NCBI GenBank assembly: GCA_018398765.1
Contig: JAHBMJ010000792.1
Span: forward strand, 3,272 to 40,930
DNA length: 37,659 bases
Direction of reading: 5' to 3'
From: Chromera velia
Taxonomy: Eukaryota > Sar > Chromeraceae
Shown here: positions 19,473-29,823 of the stretch, one piece after another
Layout: each line of letters opens with the position of its first letter
Numbering within the stretch: position 1 is the stretch's first letter
Translations under genes and position numbers: made by a program
The notes under the pieces: model-generated
Seen by the model: the letters and a program-made list of their open reading frames with translations, nothing else
Databases searched by the model: none
What the model was told of the DNA's origin: nothing

Positions 19473-20605
19473 GTGTATGAGGAGGAGATGAGCCACTTCA
19501 AAAAGGGCTCTACCCAGCTCTCCGCAACGAAGGAGGAGATCGACTTGGGGTCTTACAAGCTCGCTGCCTTGAAGGAGTGGCTGGTGAACATTGTGGGAAA
19601 TCGAACGCTTGGGAGGAGAGTCAAAAGGAATGAAGTTCGAGCAGTCGTCGGCATGGGGTGGCGCTGCACATGGAAAGAGACGGACGATGGGGGCCGGAAG
19701 CCTAAGGCGAGGTTAAACTTTTTCACCAAGGGTTTCCTTGACGGCCGGCTCGTTAACACCTACGTCGGAACTCCTTCCATCGCGGGAATCAACACTGTCT
19801 GTCTTTTCATTATCATACAGTGTCCACGGGTATGGAGATGGGAGTGGCGGATGTCACCGCTGTTTTCTTGACCTCCAAGGACCATAACGCTAAACGGGTT
19901 AGCGCGACACTGCTCTCTGTGCTGCCTCGAGTTCTTGAGAAGAACTCCTTCAAGGATATCCTTGACAACAAGTACGAGGAGCTGAAAAGGATGACGGCTG
20001 AGTACGAGCCTGGGGGCACGTATTTAGTAGAGATAGGCCTCTACGGGTTGCCCTGTGCGGCCCAGCTTTTCGATCATAAGTTGGAGGGTGTGTGTAAGGA
20101 GTTGGGGTTCAAGCGGGTGGACACAGCCATCGCAGTCAAGGCTCCCCCTGAGGGAGGGAGAGCCCAAGCTATCATCATGAATTGGATAGATGATTTGCTG
20201 ACTGGAGCCCCTCCGAAGGAGCACAAAGTCCTTTAGGAGACCCTCAACAAGAGGTTGGGCTTTGGGTCCGTATGTGTGATTGGGGAGGGATCCGAGAGGA
20301 AGTTTTCTGAAGTGAACATCTCCAGAGTCTCCACGGGGGAGATCCACCTCTCCCAGGTCTCATACCTCAAGAACACAGACATCGCTCCTCTCTGGGAGAT
20401 TTTGAAGGAGAAGTGTTCGAGCAAGCCCTGGAAGGGTTTGGACGGCAAAAGTGCTGAGCCCTCCACCGAGGAGGAGGTCGACAACCAGTACGAGAAACCC
20501 ATCCGTGCTAGGGTCGGGACTCTGCAGTGGAGGGTGAGGATGAATCCGCTCCGTACGGTGTGGGGCCACATGGTAGCACAGTCAATTTTGAAGCCCTCCA
20601 GACAC
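19473..20605 (+). pseudogene. Degenerate Ty1/copia reverse transcriptase
   Basis: Landmarks occur in copia RT_2 order. A W-rich entry is followed by KARLNFFTKGF (about 19704-19736), matching the family KARLVAKGF-type motif. Next come a DVTAVFL segment (about 19848-19870), LYGLPCAAQLFDHKL (from about 20039), matching the SLYGLKQAPRxW-type block, and WIDDLLTG (about 20183-20206), the position of the catalytic YVDD pair. The catalytic DD is present. A one-base frame change lies near 19815 and a TAG at 20234-20236 interrupts the connection segment, which continues in frame (HLSQVSYLKN). The domain is cut at 20605 by the long-TIR element. RT would copy the element RNA to cDNA. Confidence 0.85.
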
Positions 20606-22255
20606 AAGACAAATCTATCCCAAACAGTCTCCAACATCAAAACGGTCTCCAAAATTACTATATCTATCAAGCATTACTAGGTACTAAACAATGACTAAAA
20701 ACTTAAAACAAAGAGTTTTAAACGGTTTGAGAGTGCAATTAAGTGTTTTTTAAATCCTAGTTAGTAAGAGAATTATATAAAAATTTGATTTATGATAACT
20801 ATATATATATTTAAATTTGAATGTATGATTTTAAGTTTTTAACTCTTTAAAATATTTTCTTCACAATAAATCTTAAGGTTTTAATAGAAAGATTGAAAAC
20901 ATATAAAACATAGTGTAGAGCTTTTACAAGTATCACAATTGATGTTATTAATATGTTTATATATATATATATATAAATTATATATATACTGTGTACTAGA
21001 CTGTTTGAATACAAATCATGAGCAGAACGCTCATAATATTGGCCGTGAGCTGAAGGCACTGAGCTGAAGGCACTGTTTCAGCGTAACACCGCAACAACCA
21101 GACAACGAAGTTGTTTGACTCAGATAACAATTGGAATGGCGAAAGCAACCCCAGCTCCTCAGCAAAGGCAAAAAGTAGTCCCAGATCCTGCGTGCAACCA
21201 CCGAACAAGAAAAGGATGAAGTTCCATAGGAGGGTCTGAGGTATATCATGCTCTGACCTGATGGAACGGGGTGCAAGCATTGAGACAGACAAGCTGATGA
21301 ACTTACCGGAGAGTATGCAAAGGCCCCTCTGGATCCCCGAAACAGCCCAGTGAGAATCCCAAATCCTGTCTGCAGGTACATGGCAAGAAAATACGGAAGT
21401 CTGAGAGCTTGAACAAAGGTAGGCCAGTGCCTGATATAATGCAACGAGTTGTCAAGGCTAGCTAGTACACGTCGATCTGAGAGGAGACGGCAGGAGACGG
21501 AACCTCAAACTCACCAGAAAGAAAATGAAAACAGCGCCAGTTCCCCCGGCAAAGAAAGCAAGAGCTCGAGCGCATGCATAGAGGTATGCAAAAGAAAAAA
21601 GACGTCGATCAAAGATGGAGAGCAAGACGGGCCTCTCCAAATTTACCCACCACGCTTACTAGCAGAACGAGACGGCCATGCCCGAAGAAGAGAGACGGCT
21701 GAGGTTCGTTCCAACGTCCACTCTCCCAATGGCATATGAAGAATCCAGCTATTTTGTTTGAAATACCGTGCAACCTAGTCTGGAAACATCAGCAGTGAAC
21801 ACTTTTGAAACAGATCCACAGTCCCACAATGTGCAGAGATAAATATGCAGTGTGTGTCGATCTAGTCGATTACGTCGATCATCTTTGAGCTCAATGTGCG
21901 TAGAGGTGCAACCGCGTCCTTCAGCTGCATCTGCGTGCGTCAAAATTGGCTTTTTTTGATTTAATTGATATCGATCCGCGCGATTTTAAATTCCGGTGCT
22001 CCCCGCCGCCGCCTTAATTGCATGCATGACAGGCGCGTGCGTTGACGCACGAAACACGTACGCCGCGCGGTCAAACACAATATGTTTTTTTCTCTTACTA
22101 AACCCAATTTAAAAACAGGAAATCGTACTGTTTGATCGCTTAAAACTCTTTGTTTTAAGCTTTTAAATATTGTTTATTGCCTAAAAAAGCTTGAGAGGTA
22201 TGGTTGTTTTGGAGACCGTTTTACTGTTGGAGACCGTTCGGGATAGATTTGTCTT
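20606..22255. mobile_element. Long-TIR DNA transposon inserted at the RT/RNase H junction
   Basis: The two ends are inverted repeats of roughly 120 bp with mismatches. The outer part is AAGACAAATCTATCCC followed by two GTCTCC-containing blocks, and an inner part contains AAAACAAAGAGTTTTAA. The copia protein resumes directly outside the right end. The flanks ACAC (20602-20605) and ACGC (22256-22259) could be a mutated 4-bp target duplication, and removing one copy leaves the copia frame intact across the site. No transposase ORF is visible, so it is non-autonomous. Internal sequence is AT-rich at 20690-21010 and mixed thereafter, with intron-like sequence on the minus strand at 21240-21315. 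I cannot assign a superfamily. Confidence 0.82.
21160..21440 (-). other. Possible captured, intron-bearing gene fragment inside the TIR element
   Basis: On the minus strand an open segment with hydrophobic stretches (LPYFLAMYLQTGFGILTG) ends at a consensus donor GTAAGT (at about 21307). About 50 bases later comes an acceptor-like CCATCAG (at about 21259), and then another hydrophobic open stretch (TLLWNFILFLFGGCTQDLGL). The phases do not join cleanly, so the model is tentative. TIR elements that carry host exons and introns are known (Pack-type elements). The piece could derive from a membrane protein, but no family is recognisable. Confidence 0.35.
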
Positions 22256-22889
22256 ACGCATCTTCAAGACAGTCGTGCGCATCATCGAGATGCTAAAGGG
22301 GCATCCTGACATTGCTGACAAGCGGGTCTTCACGAGTGTGGGGCTCATGCCCGTTGTGCATGCGTACTTCGATGCGGTGTTCAAGTTTACGACCTACGCT
22401 GTACGGTTGGGGTATATTGTCAGGATCGTGCACTCGATTGAGCTGTGAGGGGACCTTCGGTCCCTCCTGGAGAACTAGATCGCGTGGGCCACCAAAAAGG
22501 TGGGAAAGAAGGTCGGGTCTTCCACCGCTGGGGAGGTGTTCACCTTTAAGTTTCTTCTCAAGAAACTCTACGGCATCGTTGCCCTTATGAAGGCAATGTA
22601 GGGCCTCAAGAAGGTCCGTATAATCGTCTACACGGACTTTGGCCCCCTCCACGACCAGTTCCGGTCTGGCAAGGCCCAGACCGATGTGACCATACAGGGC
22701 GTTCTGGAGTGGTGCATTCAGGAGATGCGTGTCATTGAGGCAGATTTCCAGTAGATAGCACGGGCAAGGAACATGGTGAACGTGATGACCAAGTACGCCC
22801 TCCCCGGTGGCCCCCAGGGGAGATGGCGTGAATCAGGCGGCATAGAGCTTCTGGAGGGGAAGGGTGCAGGGCCTTTCTTTCTTCCTTTT
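22256..22889 (+). pseudogene. Degenerate RNase H domain and end of copia pol
   Basis: The frame continues from the RT across the TIR element. VHAYFDAVF (about 22354-22380) sits where the copia RNase H GYSDADW block with its catalytic Asp is expected. After a TGA at 22446 and TAGs at 22476 and 22599 comes VRIIVYTDFGPLHDQF. After a further TAG at 22752 comes NMVNVMTKYALPGG, which matches the family C-terminal ADxLTKxL-type ending. Coding character fades after about 22800. RNase H would remove the RNA strand of the cDNA hybrid. Confidence 0.75.
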
Positions 22890-23094
22890 GTGTCCTGTTT
22901 CTGTTGTCTTCTCTTTCTCTTCTGTCGTCCCTTTGCAGGTAGGCGTGTACCGGGTTTTGTTTTTCGTTTGGGGTGGGGACGACTGGGGTGTGGGTGCGGG
23001 CACAAAAGGAGTTACTAGATAGGCCAGAGGTACTGTTCGTCCCTTTTTATCCGTTTCTCTCTCTCGTTAATCTGCCTTCCCAGATAGGCGACTC

Positions 23095-23512
23095 GTATGC
23101 CAGGGGCGAGTAGGGTGCTTTTTGCCCCTCCCTCTGCATAAGAGACCGGTGCTTTTCCGCAAAAAACTCGTTCTCATAATTGGTAAGAAGTTAGAAGCTG
23201 AAACTTTGTGTAGACGTTGTAATGATAGAAAAAGAACTGTGGAACAGATTTTTTATATCATTTCTAGAAACATAGGCTGCCATACAAATTTTGTAAGTTT
23301 AAAAAATGGCCTCAAAATCAAAAAATTTGTATGACAGCCTGTGTTTCTAGAAATGATATAAAAAATCTGTTCTATAGTTCTTTTTCTATCGTTACAACGT
23401 CTTTTTATACAAAGTTTCAGCTTCTAACTCCTTCTTAATTATGAAAACGAGTTTTTTGCGGAAATGCGCCACTTTAGGGGGGCAAAAAGCACCCCACTCG
23501 CCCCCGGTATAC
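23095..23512. mobile_element. Foldback (hairpin) miniature element
   Basis: The sequence is a 418-bp imperfect palindrome. The left arm begins GTATGCCAGGGGCGAG and the right end read in reverse begins GTATACCGGGGGCGAG. The arms then share TGCTTTTTGCCCC, CCGCAAAAAACTCGTT, AGTTAGAAGCTGAAACTTTG and TCTAGAAACA blocks up to a short loop near 23294-23318. The arms are about 85-90% identical by eye. There is no ORF. Transcribed, it would fold into a hairpin of nearly 200 bp. It lies in the 3' non-coding part of the copia element and is probably a third nested insertion; no clear target duplication was seen. Confidence 0.85.
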
Positions 23513-26420
23513 GCTAGATGGGGAGGTGATAAGAAAGAGGGGCGGGAGACAAGGGGTCTCCTGCTGGGTGGGTGTGGGCTCAGCCAGGCAGGAGAGCAAG
23601 AAGAGTTAGGCAGAAAAGCAAGAAAGTCACAGGAATGGGGTCCTCTCCCACTGTACCTTTCCTCAACCCTCCGTATCCATGCATGTATGGTAGGTGTCTT
23701 GTTCTGTCTCGTCCTGTTTGTGTTTATGTTTGCGTGTTTTTCTTCACCGCTCTGGCGTAGATGGCACACGTGCCTCTGCGTCATGGGCAAAGCATCCATA
23801 CAATGCTTGGGCAATGCATGAAGTCATGCAAAAAGCGGGCCTAAATTTCATGTAAACCGAGTATCAATTTTTGGGCAGTTTGGATGGAACGGACGAGCAT
23901 AGACTGTTTAAAGTCATATACGTGGGGCGTATGGGCGGGTGGATTCGACATTCATGAGGAGGCATTACCCTGTCTGCACGTATCCATGGTCCTGCACTCC
24001 GTGTCCGGTGCCTGTCTGCATAAGAGTTACATGCACAGGAAATAGATGGGCTGTTTTCGCGGCAAAGGTGAGTGCCCGATGCACTCAAACAGTCCGATCC
24101 CTATACGCTTTCCTTTCTTCGTTTTGAGCAGTACAGGCCTGGCCAGACCAGTTGGGCAGCCTGAAAGAACGCTGTCAGCTGGTATGAGGGGCATGAATGA
24201 GTTTGTGTCCATCTGTGAACTAGCTGCCTGTCTGCAATCCTTTATGGTGATGGAGTATACATGCTGCCTGACCAGCGCTTTGATCTATACTTTCGTCTCC
24301 CTCCCTGTCAGGGATTTGCATCACCCCTGAGTGAATCCACGGGAGAAGGTAGATAAAAAGGGGGGAGGGTGCTCACCAGAAGTATCATGTCTCGCAGGTG
24401 GAAGCTTAGGCAGAAGGAAAGACCGCTGTGCACACACCAAAACTTTTTGTCTCTTTGTCTCTTCTCTCTCTTTGCACAGCGCTTCAGTAGGATCGCAAGG
24501 GTGTCCTGCGTTCATAAATGAACTGTCCTGTTTGGATGTGGAAGTGCCGTGAAAAGAGAGATCCGATCTAAGTGTAGGGGGCATTTGAGTGAGAAATTTC
24601 AATGAGAGCTCAAGTATGTTGTGAGCGTTTCTTTCCTCTGCCGGCATCTCATCCTGCCTGAAGTCTGTCCTCCGCTGTGGGAGGTCAGGTTAGGGATGAG
24701 TGTAAGTCCGGGTGTGTTTGGTTTTGTTGGTTTGTATTCGTGAAATCCTTTCCCCAGAAGGTCAAGAGCTAGGGTCAAAAGAGTGCGTGGTGGCTCTCCT
24801 ATGGTTTTGTTTGTTTCCACAAGGCATGCGTGAAGGGGTAGAGGGTGCCTCAGGGGCAACTTCCTAAGAGTGCAGTTCGTTTGTGTATGTTTATTTATTC
24901 TTTCTCTCTCTTTTTTGTTTGGATTTCTGCATAGCCCGGGGAAGCTCGTCGCATCATAGGAGCATGTATGGACGGTGGGCGCTATCTGGGTGTGGGCGTC
25001 TTCGGGTTTTCTTTTTTTAAAATTCATGTTCACAGACGGAAAGGAGCTGGGATGGAAGGCCTTCCCGTCTTGTCTATGAGGGCAAAGACCTTTTGCAGTC
25101 GTGTTTTTCTTGAGCTGCCGGTTGGTATTAGGGGGGCTTGCGATGCCGACGCCCTAACACATGGCCGACCCAAACTAGAGTACGGTGGGTAAGGCAAGCA
25201 AAACATTTACCCTTCCCTTTGTGGACGGTCGTGGGGGCTATCCATACATACCGTGTGTACGAGTGCATAAAAGAAGGAAAGGAAGTATTGGGGGAGAAGG
25301 TGATAAGGATTTTGCTTTTGACAGGCCTATAATTTTGTAAGATTAGGTCTCCTTGCCAAGGTATCAGGGCCTGCCAGGGCTGTTAAAAGCTCTTGGTTTC
25401 AAATGAAGTGCATTATAGTTTACATGAGGAATGCTTGTGTTTTGTTTGCCTTTCTTTTATTTCTTCCATACGTTCAGACCAGGGTCCGTCCGGAGAAGGA
25501 AGCATTGCAGGTAGCGTAGGGCTCCTGCATGCTAGATCTCATCGGTTTTCTGCGTATGGAGCGGGGCTCCATCTGAAAGCAGATGGGCTGTGTGTCCTAT
25601 GTGTTCGTTAGTATAAGAAGGCATGGGCTTGGGGCCTGTGTTCTTCTGTACTGTTCCTTTCGCTTTCCTGGTGTGGTTTCGTTTTTTCCTTCCAGCCCGG
25701 TCGGCTGGTTTCCCTTTCCCTGTTTACCCTGCACACGCGTGAGCCTGGTGTGCTCTCACTTCTTAAAGGATAATAAATGACGTCTGAAGAGGACGACGTA
25801 TAAGAGCACGAGATAAAAGAATGAAGAGAGAGGTGGTAAATGATCCATGAATAATTCTTTTATGTTTGTGCTGTGTTTGTTGGGAGGAAAGGTAGTCTCC
25901 ATTTTGGGTGTGGGGAAAAGGGAGGACCTATAGCAATCCTTTCCCTACATATCTTCTGACGTGTGGGCGTTTCGAGCTAGGTGTGTGCGGGGCACATCCC
26001 GGCGTGGCTGCGTCTAACTAATAAGCACACGTTCTGGGCTGCTGGCCGTAGTGGCGGGGCAGCGTTCAGATAGTTCGGGGGATACCGTATGTTTGTAACT
26101 TGCTTGGATGGGGAGCGTTGCTTCTCGCTGTAGGGCCTCCAAATCTGTGCTTGATACAGGAGCCTCCTGTGGTGATTGCCTGTTGGCATATATGGATTAC
26201 CCTGCCTGCATATAGTGGCCCTTTAGTTAAAAGAAGGACACTCCCATTAGGCAGCTAGTTGCGGTGACTGGCAGGCAATGGTCGAGCATCAGGAAAAGAG
26301 GAAAAGGAAAATTGGGGAGCCGGGTGATTAAAGAAAGGTCTCTTCTCATGCTTCCCGATTCCCCCTCATCAAAGGGGTGTGTGTTATGTTGTATGCTTTA
26401 TAGTCTTTCCTCGGGAGCTT
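23513..26420. other. Long 3' non-coding part of the copia element
   Basis: Between the hairpin element and the polypurine tract there are about 2.9 kb with only short, motif-free frames on both strands (the longest is about 144 codons). I see no env-like gene, RNA gene or strong repeat. It might be an inherent long 3' leader, captured host DNA, or further old insertions. Confidence 0.6.
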
Positions 26421-26429
26421 GGGAGGGGG
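26421..26429 (+). promoter_or_regulatory. Polypurine tract
   Basis: GGGAGGGGG lies two bases before the right LTR, in the position where plus-strand cDNA synthesis is primed. Confidence 0.65.
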
Positions 26430-26431
26430 TG

Positions 26432-27230
26432 TGTGAAAGTAAACGACGGTCCCGTTCCTGCTCGGATTCGCGGAGGGTGAATTCCGGTCCCGGCCTTTCC
26501 ATTCGTCCCTTCACCCCGAGCCAGGGAAAAGAGCGACGCACGCACGCGGCGGCCCGGCCACACGGGGTAGCAGGGCACCTGCGACAGAGATGTACATGTT
26601 GTGAATTCCATGGTATAGCCTGCATGCACTTCAAAGATGTGCATGTTATAAGTTCCATGGTATGACCTGCATGTACTTTGGCGTAAGAAATACACCCGAG
26701 GCACTCACCAAGGTGGTATGTACTCCGGGCCTTCATATTAGATTTAATTAGGACGATGGTACAGTTATGCTATCGAAGGCTTCAGAATCAATTCTGATTG
26801 CATTAATTTTTAGACAGTCAGACAGACGTGCACGGCCGTTTCTGTCTGTCTGAGTGAGAGACTTGACCTAGGGATTGAGAGAGCTTCATGTGTAGGAACT
26901 GTACTGTGCCCTATGTGTCTCTGTGGATCTCTTGTGCTCTGAGTATTGCACGAGGCCACCAGCAGGAGCTTTCTGTGGACTGTGGGGGTTCATAGACTTA
27001 ATTTCTGTCTGGTGAAAAGACTGATCAAATATTTATTTCCGTCCATCTGTATCGGTCTAGACGAGTGCGTTAGGTCAACGTATTCGCTGTGGTCTTCTAG
27101 TAGGAGAGGGCCAGGAATTCGGGAGTATAGCAGTTTGAGGAGTCCTCTAGACAGGCTAGAGGATCAATACGGAAAAGCCCATAGGATTCCATTGGAAGAA
27201 TCTCGAAAGAGGTGACACTCTACTTATTAC
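26432..27230 (+). repeat. Right LTR of the copia element
   Basis: It aligns end to end with 7488-8282, with one 4-bp insertion (AATT near 27000) and about 53 substitutions by my count, about 93% identity. In the first half nearly all differences are G-to-A or C-to-T relative to the left LTR. Confidence 0.9.
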
Positions 27231-28650
27231 TTAATTTAACATTTTTTAAATATTTTTTTATGCTTTTATAACAAGTAAAAAAGCTTTATTCGTTTATGAA
27301 ACATTAATTCTAGTTGTTGATGTTGCAAAAGATGAAGAGTGTGTTAAAAATAATGATGCTGCAAAGATAGAAGGACAACTCAGGGTTGATGTAGGCAGCA
27401 GTTATTAATTTATTGAAAGGAGTGCCCCCCTCTCTCTTCCTGACTGGGAATGAATACAATAAACCTAGAAGACGTCAAATCGCCTCTGTAGAGTATTTCT
27501 AGCTGCTCGGTACAGAAAAAACGGCTCCCAGACATACAGGGAATGCAAAGAACCGACGTCTGAAACGTGACACCTGAGAAGGCCAAAGAGGCTTTCCTCT
27601 ACTCAAAAGTCCAGAAAGGGCTGCGATACATCAATGATGATAAAAGACATACTAATACAATCTATAAAGACCAGGGAGCTGAGTTCCAACAGGGGATCAA
27701 GAATGGTTGCGGCACAGTGGAAGTTAATCAACAAGTCTGCTCAGAAGCACAAAAATACACTTGAGGTCGAGGGTTTAGAAGGTTTTGATATAGGTTTTGA
27801 TAGATTGGTTTGACTTCTTTGTTGCACACACGCAGTTGCAAAAATATACTCTAGAGGTCTGCCTATCTGAAATCGCCGGAAAGTCTTTGTCCTTCTTGAG
27901 CGCCCCCAACCTGCATCCAGCGTTCAAAGATACTGGCCAACACTCATGTGATCATGCCTAGAGGGAATAAATAAGACAAGACCACCTTTCAGGGGAACTG
28001 GGGATCAATAAATAATCCGAAGATGTCATTTCACCCCAAAAAAGAGACAAAACAATCTCACCTTCCCACAACCATCAGATGCACCAGAAACCCATCCCAC
28101 GGCTCTAGGAAGATGTCAGCAGACAAGAAATAATTGCTGAAATTACTGAAAATCGATTTCGCCCACTCTTTGAATTTGCACATTCAATTGAAATGTATGC
28201 AAAGCATTGTACATGTATATGTGTTTCAAACCGCTAGTGTGCAAGCTTCTAAGCAAGCTTACTGTAATATGTGTATATTAAATTTATAGTTAAAATTAAT
28301 TAGAATGAACCATGCAATAAAATGCTTGCCAGTGTAATTAATAAATAATTATAATTCAATCATTTTATTTTACTTTAAAAGTTAAAATGCATTTTTAATT
28401 TGATTTCAGGGTTTGTATACATTAATTTACCATTTTAAAAGCTTCTAAAACTTAGTATGATATTTAAAAATTAAAAATCACTTCTCAGGATAAAGGTTCA
28501 GATTGGAAGTCTTATCAGTTGAACATGTGATCAAGTGAGCGTAAATGGGCAGGGAATAGGGAAGTCTCCATATAGGAGTAATGTGAAGTATAAGAAAAAC
28601 AAGACAAGGAAAGGAGAGGAAAGGAAAGCTTTCCGTCCCGTCCCGTTTCC
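27231..28650. other. AT-rich region without a supported gene
   Basis: The flank of the right LTR is AT-rich, most strongly at 27231-27300 and 28180-28500. A 65-codon frame at 27567-27764 reads more like protein than its surroundings (AEFQQGIKNGC, faintly reminiscent of an integrase DxGxEF block), but it is too short to assign. I see no RNA gene. Confidence 0.55.
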
Positions 28651-28658
28651 CCTTTTCT

Positions 28659-29036
28659 ATGGAGTCGTCGAGTCGAAGTGAAAAAAAAAAAATATGCAGT
28701 CTGCCTGATTGTCAGCATAAAAAGGGAAACATGAGCTCACTTCTCATCTTTCGACGCCCTCTTCTTATTCTCCCTCTGGGGCCGTCTTCATCTTTTTGTT
28801 GTTGCCCTACAGAAAAGGAAATGCCCTACAGAACCGAACAGAAAAGGGAAAAGGGGTGCCGGCCTCATTCTGAACAGGAGAACCGATGCCCGAAGGGGGC
28901 AAAGACCAAATACCGATCTGGAGCCTGTAGGCATCCCCCGCAGTCGTTCGTTCATTCGGCCGGCAACAGTGAGAGGGAGAGAGGGGAGGAGGTTGAATCA
29001 GATTCTACTGTTCCTTCGAAGCAGGGAGGTGTCTGA
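28659..29036 (+). CDS. Doubtful small ORF of unknown function
   Basis: This is a 125-codon ATG-initiated frame rich in Cys, Lys, Glu and Arg. It starts next to an A12 tract and has no domain, signal peptide or supported splice context. It may be chance. I list it because it is the longest ATG frame in a stretch that otherwise lacks genes. The sequence 29037-29823 contains a pyrimidine-rich run (about 29310-29400) that produces Ser/Phe and Lys-rich shadow frames. Confidence 0.15.
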   Translation: MESSSRSEKKKICSLPDCQHKKGNMSSLLIFRRPLLILPLGPSSSFCCCPTEKEMPYRTEQKREKGCRPHSEQENRCPKGAKTKYRSGACRHPPQSFVHSAGNSERERGEEVESDSTVPSKQGGV

Positions 29037-29823
29037 GCAGAAAGTGCTTCGGTCGGGCGACATGATACCGAATTTCTTTAATTGTTTTTACTATGACTTT
29101 CTTTATCTTCTGGAGCTTGTAGACTTTAGGCGCAACGTCAACAGCTTTACAATTGTTATAACCGCACACTGCCCCTCTGATGAGACTGGGAAGGGGGCAG
29201 CTCTTGATGTAGCGGTCATATTCAAGATAAGGTTATTTTGTGGGTGTTTATGCATATGTATGTGCAAGGACCCTTTACTCACTGTGGGGGTGGTAGTTGT
29301 TGGTCTCTATTTTCCTTCTGGATTATCTTTTTCTTTTTTTGTCTTATCTTTTTCTTCCCTTTTTCCTTCCTTTTATTCTTTCTTTCTTTTGCCTGCTTGC
29401 TTGCTTTATGTATTTCGTCCATTGTTTTGCTTGTTCGTTTTGCTTTGGTCGCTCGCTCGCTTGTTCTTGCTTCGTTAATTGCCTGATTTTCTCTCGGTAT
29501 TGATGTGTATCTGTTGGGCCAAGCGTGTGCCTTCTTGGCATCATACGAAAGGTGGTCAGGGGAACAGAAAGATGTTAAATCTGCCCGCTTGGGGATTTCT
29601 TCCACGCTTTCTCATTGTTTGTCGTTTTTCTGAATCATCCGTTGAAAGCTTGCGTTTTTTTTTGTTAGAGGTCAGTTGGGATAAAAAGAAGTCTTGCTGT
29701 ACATCTGCATGGTATTGCCTCTTTGTCTGCTTGTCTGTCTGGCGCCCCCCAAAAGGCAAAGAAGAAGAACTGCTATGGTCCTTTTGCCTGTCTGATGTAT
29801 GCACACTGTATGTGCATGACTAA

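Larger units (their letters stand above)
7488..27230 (+). mobile_element. Ty1/copia-order LTR retrotransposon, degenerate, with nested insertions
   Basis: Two direct repeats of about 795 and 799 bp (about 93% identical by my alignment) flank an internal region that starts with TGGCGCC, a primer-binding-site signature, directly after the left LTR. The right LTR is preceded by a purine run. Internal domains occur in the order gag-like, zinc knuckle, protease region, HHCC plus integrase core, reverse transcriptase, RNase H, which is the Pseudoviridae (Ty1/copia) order. Removing the hAT and long-TIR insertions (about 1.2 and 1.65 kb) still leaves an element of more than 16 kb, far larger than typical copia elements of about 5 kb. 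The pol part carries many in-frame stops and several frame changes, so this copy cannot supply its own pol unless stops are recoded. I could not find a clean 5-bp target duplication at 7483-7487 versus 27231-27235. Confidence 0.88.

Noticed and set aside
7483-27235. Target site duplication of the copia element
   Set aside because: TCATT on the left and TTAAT on the right do not match; mutation or an uncertain LTR end may explain this.
27567-27764. Integrase-like fragment
   Set aside because: Only a faint DxGxEF-like resemblance in 65 codons; not enough to call.
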